From Xestospongia bergquistia (Eukaryota; Porifera; Demospongiae; Haplosclerida; Petrosiidae): a stretch of DNA of 64,000 nucleotides. The DNA lies in assembly GCA_963965975.1 (NCBI GenBank), contig OZ014420.1, forward strand, positions 1,204,001-1,268,000, written 5' to 3'. The translations under genes and the position numbers were made by a program. Of the stretch, positions 50,273 to 64,000 are shown piece after piece (positions within the stretch are counted from its first letter, which is position 1; each line of letters opens with the position of its first letter). The notes under the pieces are model-generated. The model was given only the letters and a program-made list of their open reading frames with translations. It was not told the DNA's origin and did no database searches.

Positions 50273-53200
50273 AAGAGATCAAGTCATACATGAACATATT
50301 AAACAATAACATACCCATCAGTACTACTGGTAACTGTTTGTTGTGAATTATCAAAGGTACCATCTACTCTTATAACAAGAAGTAACCATTCAATCATTAT
50401 ATTAGATATAGAGCCTCCTCCAGTCATAATAATTGTATTAACTATTGGAGTACAGTTGAGGGTCAACATAACATCAGGTCGAATTTTTATTAATCGTTCA
50501 GATTTATTACTAGGAAGTTCCATTGTCACATTACCAGCTAAAACAAAGAAGAAATATATAATATATATAACATCATAGTATCATCTTACACTTAATGAAG
50601 GATCTGCCATTATTAGGGATTTCAAGGGGACCAGGCCAGGGGTAATATTCATTTGGAGCATAGTCTAAGATACAATATGTATACAGATACAATTATTGTC
50701 ATAATAAGAATATATTATTATATATACTGTCATTATAATTATTATTGTTGAGACAACTTGACAGACATTATTAAAATAAACAAGATTATATTCAAAACAA
50801 TCATCCTATAATTGTTTAGAAGATACTGACTTTACAATTAAACATTGAATAGAGCTAAAAGATCAGATAATTAGAAGCAGTGTCTGTGGAAGACTAATAG
50901 CTATAAAATACTAGAAATATATGCAGAGAAGAAACCTAGTGAAAAGTTTTGTGCAAGATTACTCACACCCACCATTATAGCACTTGCAGTTAATGTTAAT
51001 AAAAGTCATTAGTTGCTATATACATCAGTGGTTAAAGGATAGTGCTATCATTTCTTGGCATTGTTACTATGCCAGTAGGAGTAAAATCTTTAAACACAAA
51101 GTGACAATAAATTTGTAATTTTCATTATTAAAAATACCTTAGATTATGGTCATTAACATTAGAACTTAATTTTTAATTTGTGAATTGCTAAACGTAATAC
51201 AACAAGTACATGTGATTGTTATATTGTTATCACTTTGCAAACAAAAATACTCCTCAACTAATGACCTTAAATTAGAAGGACATGTGTCACATGTGTAATA
51301 ATATTATTTACAATCTATAAGATAATAGGCATACATTACTGAATCATACATTAAAATAAGGTATACATTTTGTCAATCATTATAGTTTCATGCAATGTCT
51401 TGCATGAAACAATAATGTTTATATACAAACTTTCCTAAAGCATTCTATGCATTTAGACTTACAGGTTACTGGTTCTAATCTCAGTGTTGATGTCCTCATT
51501 CCACATTCATTAGTGACAGTACACATGTACGATCCAAAACCATTAGAAGTCACAATCACAATAACAGGTAAATTAATTGATAACACGTTTATAGACCCAC
51601 CAGCTACAAAAGCAATAGTGTAATTAAAGCCACTAGCTTGACATGTGAAAGTAACTCGGTCTCCTATATTGGCACAGACTCTGTTCCCATTACTAAGTGG
51701 AGTACATCCATCACCTATAATACCTGGATATGTTCCAGCTAATATAGGCTGAGGAGGAGAACCTAATATTTAAAAAATATATGTAATTTACATTAAACAT
51801 TTGTCAATCTCCAACCATATTTATAATAGTTAGTGTGAATTCTACTTACACAATTCAAGTGTTATGGTACCAGTGTCATTACGACAATCATTGATACTCG
51901 TACAAGTATAGGTTCCTGCATCAGCTGATGTAGTGGTAAATGTTAGTGGTGTATTTATTGATGTCCTTTGATTGGGACCACTTATCATATAACTATCAGC
52001 ATATGAGGTGTTACATGTTATTGTGACAACATCTCCTATAGCAGGACAGATTTTTCCTGCTACACTTGGAGAACATCTACCACCAGGAGGATTTCCTTGA
52101 ATGGATGGTATAACTACATTCACCTTTGAATCTAAACAAGACACAAACATACATAGACAATAATGGTTTAGTATTTTTTTCTACTCCCGATTTTATTGTA
52201 AATATTAAAGTACTAACAAATTATTCTTGAACTTACAATATTAAAAAATTATTCTCATATTATCATTATATGTTAGTATTAGAGACTAGATCAGGTAACA
52301 AGATATGTACACATCTACCTACCTAAGAGAAGTCTACTGGATTCAGTATCCATTCCAAATTGATTTGAGAGAGTACAATTAATAATTGTGTTATGAGCCA
52401 TTAAATTCACTAAGACTGGTTTAACAAATTGAAGTTCAGTGTCTCTTCCAGCTATACCATAAGGACTAGCTTGAGAATAAATGCCATCTAAACCTCCTAC
52501 TATTACTTGTCTTCCATTTACAAAGAATGTGGCTGATGGGTCTGGTATTATTGGATGAGTTTGAGCACACAGGATTGGTGTAAACACTGGTGGTTGATTT
52601 AAGCAGACATGTTGTCCAATTAGTACATATGTGGTAGAACCATTTGTGAACAATTTATTTCCTCTTGCAATAGTTGGAGAATCACCTAATATTTAAATAT
52701 ATAATATGATAATTACTATTATACTTATATATTATTATAATATATAATAATAATTATAATATTATATAATTAATTAATATATTATGGAAATATATATTTC
52801 CTGACCTATAGTTCTCACAGTAGATGATGAATTAACACACCTCCTGAGAGGAGGCCCAAAAGGTTGTATTTGATCAAAACAAACTTTACAAGTATAAGTA
52901 CCAGAGTTCCCTATCTTAGCTTGAGAGGTAATAATTGGTTCAAAAACTTTTAAAAAACTACCATCTGATGATATATAAATTCTGATAGATAGAGAAAGAG
53001 AAAGAGAGAGAGAGATCAAGTCATACATGAAAATATTAACAATAACATACCCATCAGTACTATTGGTAACTGTTTGTTGTGAATCATCAAAGGTACCATC
53101 TACTTTTATTACAAGAAGTAACCATTCAATCATTATATTAGAAATAGAGCCTCCTCCAGTTGTAATAATTGTACTAATTATTGGAGTGCAGTTGAGGGTC

Positions 53201-55643
53201 AACATAACATCAGGTCGAATTTTTATTAATCGTTTGGATTTATTACTAGGAAGCTCCATTGTCACATTACCAGCTAAAACAAAGAAGAAATATATAATAT
53301 ATATAACATCATAGTATCATCTTACAGTTAATGAATGATCTGCCATCATCAGGGATTACTAGGGGACCAGGCCAGGGATAATATTCATTTGGAACATAGT
53401 CTAAAATATAAAGTATATATACACAGATATAATTATTGTTATAATAACAACATATTCTTATATACTATCATTATATTATTGTCGATATGACTTGATAGAT
53501 ATTATTGAAATTGGAAAAAAAGTAAGATGCATAAAAGGACAAAAAAAACATCTTTTCATAGGTTGTGTATTTCTATAACATATATATGTTCCTAAAGCAG
53601 TAATAACATATGACAATAGCTGTCATTGTGTCTAAAGGATAACTTAATATAATCTATACAACACACTGATAGAGTAATATTTATATGTAAATGACATGTG
53701 ACAATGGAATTCACTACAACAGGTGAGATAACTATTGATAAATAATAGCAATAGTAAAATATAGTTTGAACTAATAATCACAATAAGAAATGTCTCCACA
53801 TATTGTAATATTTAATGTCAATTCAACTTACACAATTCAAGTGTTACAGTACCAGTGTCATTATGACAATCATTGATACTCATACAAGTATAGGTTCCTG
53901 CATCAGCTGATGTAGTGGTAAATGTTAGTGGTCTATTTATTGACGTCCTTTGATTGGGACCACTTATCACATAACTATCAGCATATGAGATGTTACATGT
54001 TATTGTGACAACATCTCCTATAACAGGACAGATTTTTCCTGCTACACTTGGAGAACATCGACCACCAGGAGGATTTCCTTTAATAGATGCTGTAACTGCA
54101 TTCACTTTTGAATCTAAACAAGACACAAACACATATAAAGACAATAGTGGTTTAGCATGAATGTATTGTAAAAGTTTTTTATTATTCTTTCACACCAAAC
54201 ATTAGAAAATTACTTACATCATTATTATGATATTATATGTTAGTAATAGAGACTAGATCTAGGTAACAAGATATATACACATGTACCTACCTAAGAGAAG
54301 TCTACTGGATTCAGTATCTATTCCAAATTGATTTGATAGAGTACAATTAATAATTGTGTTATGAGCCTTTAAATACACTAAGACTGGTTTAACAAATAGA
54401 AGTGTAGTGTCTTTTCCAGCTATATCATCAGGATTGGCTTGAGAATAAATGCCATCGATACTTCCTCCTACTATTTGTCTTCCATTTACAAAGAATGTGG
54501 CTGATGGGTCTGGTATTATTGGATGAGTTTGAGCACACAGGATTGGTGTAAATAATGGTGGTTGATTTAAGCAGACATGTTGTCCAATTAGTACATATGT
54601 GGTAGAACCATTTGTGAACAATTTATTTCCTCTTGCAATAGTTGGAGAATCACCTAATGTTTAAGTACATGATATGATAATTACTATTATACTTATATAT
54701 AATTATAATATATAACAATAATTATAATATTATATAATTAATTAATATATTATGGAGATATATCTTCTGACCTATAGTTCTCACAGTAGATGAGGAATTA
54801 ACACACCTCCTGAGAGGAGGTTGTATTTGATCAAAACAAACTTTACAAGTATAAGCACCAGAGTTTCCCAGCTTGGCTTGAGAGCTAATAATTGGTTGAA
54901 AGACTGTTAAATAACTGCCGTCTGATGATATATAAATTCTATGTGTGAGAGAAGGAGATATCAAGTAATACATGAACATATTGAACAATAACATACCCAT
55001 CAGTACTATTGGTAACTGTTTGTTGTGAATCATCAAAGGTACCATCTACTCTTATTACAAGAAGTAACCATTCAATCATTATATTAGATATAGAGCCTCC
55101 TCCAGTCATGATAATTGTATTAACTATTGGAGTACAGTTGAGAGTCAGCATAACATCAGGTCGAATCTTTATAATTCGTTCAGATTTATTGCTGGGAAGT
55201 TCCATTGTCACATTACCAGCTAAAGCAAAGAAGAAATATATAATATAAATAACATCATATTATCATCTTACAGTTAATGAATGATCTGCCATCATCTGGG
55301 ATTACTGTGGGACCGGGCCAGGGGTAATATTCATTTGGAACATAGTCTAAAATATAAAGTATATGTATAAAAATACAATTATTGTCATAATAACAATATA
55401 TTATTATATACTATCAATATATTATTGGTGATATGACTTGACAGACAATATTGAAATTAGAACACCAATGGGTGAGATTAGTATACTCACCAATGGTGAT
55501 TGCTGGAGCATTGCGTACTTAATTAAATATAATATATATACAACATATATATATATATACTTACTGCTACTTTGTTGTGAACATCTAAACTGAAGAGAAA
55601 TGACAACAAGTGCCAAAGAGAATAGTATTTTCATCTTTGTCAT
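43703..55643 (-). CDS. Gene C: secreted Ig-cassette / Kunitz protein
   Basis: Predicted secreted protein of about 2,183 aa (6,552 nt, phases consistent). The signal peptide exon 55,565-55,643 begins MTKMKILFSLALVVISLQF. Four Ig cassettes follow. C1: 55,272-55,346, 54,997-55,219, 54,772-54,938, 54,291-54,653, 53,832-54,113. C2: 53,326-53,400, 53,051-53,273, 52,806-52,981, 52,323-52,685, 51,850-52,131. C3: 50,590-50,664, 50,315-50,537, 50,047-50,222, 49,566-49,928, 49,113-49,394. C4: 47,855-47,929, 47,580-47,802, 47,312-47,487, 46,831-47,193, 46,354-46,647. An extra Ig exon follows C2 (51,463-51,762) and C3 (48,728-49,027). The C-terminal block copies gene A: 46,044-46,202, 45,813-45,968, 45,581-45,739, 44,913-45,077, 44,703-44,858, 44,551-44,634, 44,280-44,447, 44,139-44,199, 43,881-44,082, 43,703-43,786. 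It has no TM helix. C1 E3 is 9 nt shorter than its paralogs but stays in frame. Confidence 0.85.
43881..46202 (-). other. Kunitz and Cys-rich C-terminal block of gene C
   Basis: Three Kunitz domains (46,044-46,202; 45,581-45,739; 44,280-44,447) alternate with Cys-rich modules in the same order and exon lengths as gene A at 2,501-4,815. The final exon at 43,703-43,786 adds 27 residues and the stop. Confidence 0.8.
46354..51849 (-). repeat. Recent tandem duplication of an Ig cassette unit in gene C
   Basis: Two units, 46,354-49,112 and 49,113-51,849, each run from an E5 exon up through E4, E3, E2, E1 and the extra Ig exon. From about 47,200 to 49,070 against 49,930 to 51,790 they differ only at scattered bases, introns included. 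This duplication is much younger than the spread of the cassette to other genes. Confidence 0.85.
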
Positions 55644-55720
55644 TTTTATTGATTGATACACAGCAGACTAGAGTGAAACACTAATAGTCTACTATAAGAC
55701 TTACTCTGAAGAAAGGCTAA
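55644..55720 (-). promoter_or_regulatory. Conserved 5' flank of gene C
   Basis: Related to 39,235-39,320 upstream of the adhesion GPCR, including GAGTGAAACACTAAT. Shared control of the two genes is an inference. Confidence 0.35.
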
Positions 55721-56094
55721 TTTATATACACAGATACAGGAAGTAGAGCATGAGAGTGATTCTTGACTGCCCTATTTCCCTGTAAAAACCTCTAATGCAT
55801 AATCTAATCAATTTGAGCCACCATGCCAGCCTGGTCATATAACAAGTGTGATGACTAGTATGATATAATTCTCTTCAATTCTCTGAAATGTGTTCAGTTG
55901 AAATAACATCCTCATGTCCTGTTTTCATTGGTTAGCAAAGAGTGCTTCTTGGTATGCATTGTCCTATGATGACATCACTATCATAAATTATAACAAGAAC
56001 CACCCACAATGTTTACATATACATGATTACTGGCAGGTTCAGTTGAAATAGTACAGCAATGGTAATGTTCATAATTCAAATATTGGTTAGCAAA
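55721..56094. other. Intergenic spacer with a MITE-related end
   Basis: No gene seen. AAGAACCACCC near 55,993-56,006 is the complement of the end of the MITE at 24,393. CCTATGATGACATC and CTTCTTGGTAT motifs appear twice (about 55,945-55,980 and 56,100-56,135), which suggests two related inverted-repeat elements side by side. Confidence 0.4.
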
Positions 56095-56876
56095 GAGTAC
56101 TTCTTGGTATGGATTGTCCTATGATGACATCTTATGATGTATGACATCACAAGATTAATTATGCTATTGCAGGTATTATAATATTAAGTGTATAACTAGA
56201 ACAGTAATATTGGTATTTAAGGTAATAGTATTGTAAGTAATTTAGTATTATATGTAATATTGGTATTGTAGGTAATACTGGTATTGTAGGTAATACTGGT
56301 ATTGTAGATAATATTGGTATTGTGGGTAATACTGGTATTGTAGGTAATACTGGTATTGTGGGTAATACTGGTATTGTGGGTAATACTGGTATTGTTGGTA
56401 ATACTGGTATTGTAGGTAATATTGGTATTGTAGGTAATACTGGTATTGTAGGTAATATTGGTATTGTAGGTAATACTGGTATTGTAGGTAATATTGGTAT
56501 TGTAGGTAATACTGGTATTTTAGCTAATACTGGTATTGTGAGTAATACTGGTATTGTTGGTAATATTGGTATTGTAGATAATACTGGTATTGTAGGTAAT
56601 ATTGGTATTGTAGATAATACTGGTATTGTAGATAATATTGGTATTGTAGATAATACTAGTATTGTAGGTAATATTGGTATTGTAGATAATATTGGTATGG
56701 TAGATAATACTAGTATTGTAGGTAATATTGGTATATAAGGTAGTACTGGTATTGTACCAGTACTACCTACAATATCAGTAATATCTACAATACTACTATT
56801 GTCATAATACCAACTAACCTTTTTATTAATAATAAATTAACCTTGTGGTATCAAGTTATACCAAGAAGTAGTACTC
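56095..56876. mobile_element. Inverted-repeat element carrying a minisatellite
   Basis: GAGTACTTCTTGGTAT at 56,095-56,110 is matched by the inverted ATACCAAGAAGTAGTACTC at 56,858-56,876 (one 3-base gap). The interior is mostly an 18-bp minisatellite. The ends resemble those of the smaller MITE elements here, so a non-autonomous DNA transposon is likely. No target duplication was confirmed. Confidence 0.5.
56256..56757. repeat. 18-bp minisatellite
   Basis: About 28 copies of GGTAATACTGGTATTGTA, alternating with an ATTGG variant. The plus frame is open and reads GNTGIV repeats, but this only reflects the 18-bp period. The array ends in a short palindrome (GGTATTGTACC). Confidence 0.9.
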
Positions 56877-57400
56877 AATAGACATCAAAGACTACTTTTT
56901 GGTGAATTGAGTTACAACTGTTGCTAGTGCTGGGGGTTTGTAGTAATTCACGACATGATATTGATGAAACCATGGCAACCAACACCACAGTTGAAATGAC
57001 ACAATACACTTTTAAAGTATACTCACAAACTAGTGATTATTCATTTAAATATATAAATAATAACATAACATGAAGACTGGGACCTGTTTTAATAGAATAT
57101 ATAATACCACATATAGAGTTGTTAATATATACTAGCACTCACTCACTTGTGACAGATCAACTCATTTTACAGTAAACACAAACAACTTCATTTACATAAA
57201 ACAATAATGAACATCATATGAAATGATTAATAGACAAGAGGTCATGATTGATTTATAGAAAATAAACAAAAAGAAACAAATAAAACAAATAAAATAAACA
57301 ACTAAATTATTACTTTCTCACCGGACAATATGAAACAATAACATTAATTATTATAATAATACCAGCCCTTGGTGTTGCTTAGCAACAAATGTGGGTTGAG
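56877..57400. other. Spacer downstream of the RasGAP gene
   Basis: AT-rich sequence with no feature I can support. It should include the 3' UTR of the minus-strand RasGAP gene. Confidence 0.4.
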
Positions 57401-63175
<5,775 letters not shown>

Positions 63176-64000
63176 CTGTATAAATAGATAAGAATAATTT
63201 GAGGTGTTGGCTTAAAGTTGACTTAGTAACTATTAATTGTTAGCTTGTGCGCAAGGAAGGAGTTGGTTTAACTAAATTTGTTAAACTAACCAGACAATGT
63301 CAGACAATGTAACTTGTAAATTGTGTTTACTGTACACTTAATGTTACTGAAGTGCTTTTATACATGGAGGACACTGGGTAGTACAAGATTTAGCTGACAT
63401 AGGATGCTACCCAGACCTTTAGATAAACAATACCACATCTATTTTATATGACAAAGCAGTTTACAGCTGTAAATAGCAGGATTTGTGGCATTGTACCACA
63501 AACCACTATAAGATGGTACTGCTTAAAATTTTTATTTACTTGATAAAAGTCCACTAAACAGAAAAACTCCTTTATAAACTGATACAACAGCAAGAATCTT
63601 AGGTACAGTGAGACCAATGTTCTCATACCCATGTTAATTGGTATGGGGATGAAAAAATTATAAACTGTTACACTATACAGTCTGTTTCCTCTAACTGTTG
63701 GCCTACAGTTGTCAGTCTGTTATTTTAATGATAAATGTAAACTTGAAGTGAGTTATGTATACCATAAAATAAGAAAAACGTTTAACGTTTAGACTTTAGT
63801 CTGCGTACATATATTATGTTGTTGTGATTAGATACATATTTACACAGCTGTCTTAAATTAGCATAGATAGTTATTATTGTTGGGAAAAAGGTGTAGAGGC
63901 AATGAGAGAGAGAGAGAGAGAAAGAGAGAGAGATTAAAGCTAACTAAATTAATTATTACAGTTGTGTCTCTGTGAATTTCTTGTCTAAATTCTCAGCTTT
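63176..64000. other. Intron or 5' region of the RasGAP gene
   Basis: No exon recognised. A short (GA)n/(GAAA) tract lies at 63,904-63,935. The first SH2 domain expected of RASA1 is not seen here. Confidence 0.45.

Noticed and set aside
56322-56738. Plus-strand 138-codon frame of GNTGIV repeats
   Set aside because: An 18-bp minisatellite stays open in a frame by its period alone. There are no splice sites, flanking domains or other coding signals.

Overview
The window is AT-rich animal DNA with many short introns (GT-AG, with A/T-rich flanks) and multi-exon genes whose extracellular domains sit on symmetric phase-1 exons. The mix of immunoglobulin-rich receptors, receptor tyrosine phosphatase exons, an adhesion GPCR, Kunitz domains and a RASA1-type RasGAP points to a metazoan. 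A demosponge such as Amphimedon is my best guess, but this is inference. All host genes lie on the minus strand, so each gene starts at its high coordinate.

Layout from low to high coordinates: (1) 362-1,657, truncated tyrosine-phosphatase exons (fragment A); (2) 2,327-13,077, gene A, a predicted secreted protein of about 2,181 aa: signal peptide, TSP1, a single 3.4-kb exon of an unrecognised beta-rich repeat, Ig domains, then Kunitz and Cys-rich domains; (3) 13,970-26,198, a decayed receptor tyrosine phosphatase (RPTP) with Ig, FN3, TM, D1 and D2, broken by frameshifts, a nonsense codon and a 3.5-kb Copia retrotransposon; (4) 27,154-39,234, an apparently intact adhesion GPCR of about 2,435 aa (about 15 Ig, EGF, SEA-like, HRM-like, GAIN/GPS, 7TM, tail); (5) 41,708-43,009, phosphatase fragment C; (6) 43,703-55,643, gene C, a predicted secreted protein of about 2,183 aa: signal peptide, four copies of a five-exon Ig cassette, and the same Kunitz/Cys-rich C-terminus as gene A; (7) 57,401-63,175, the last 765 codons of a RASA1-like RasGAP (SH3-SH2-PH-C2-GAP), whose N-terminus lies outside the window.

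The main result is that one family of phase-1 Ig exon cassettes has been copied across the locus and joined to three output ends: a 7TM receptor, a tyrosine phosphatase, and a secreted Kunitz protein. Large segmental duplications (1-6,560 against 41,347-47,970) and a recent 2.7-kb tandem duplication (46.4-51.8 kb) show the array is still turning over. For the three intact long genes I followed exon phases by hand; their summed CDS lengths are divisible by three. The RPTP exons instead show length changes of +10, -11 and -1 relative to their paralogs, which is why I call that gene a pseudogene. A self/non-self or immune recognition role is an attractive inference, not something the sequence proves.

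Mobile and repeated DNA: one Copia element with LTRs, 5-bp target duplication and a half-tRNA-iMet primer site; a MITE with its empty site visible in a paralogous intron; other inverted-repeat elements; three minisatellites; and long CT/TG microsatellites lying directly against 3' splice sites.
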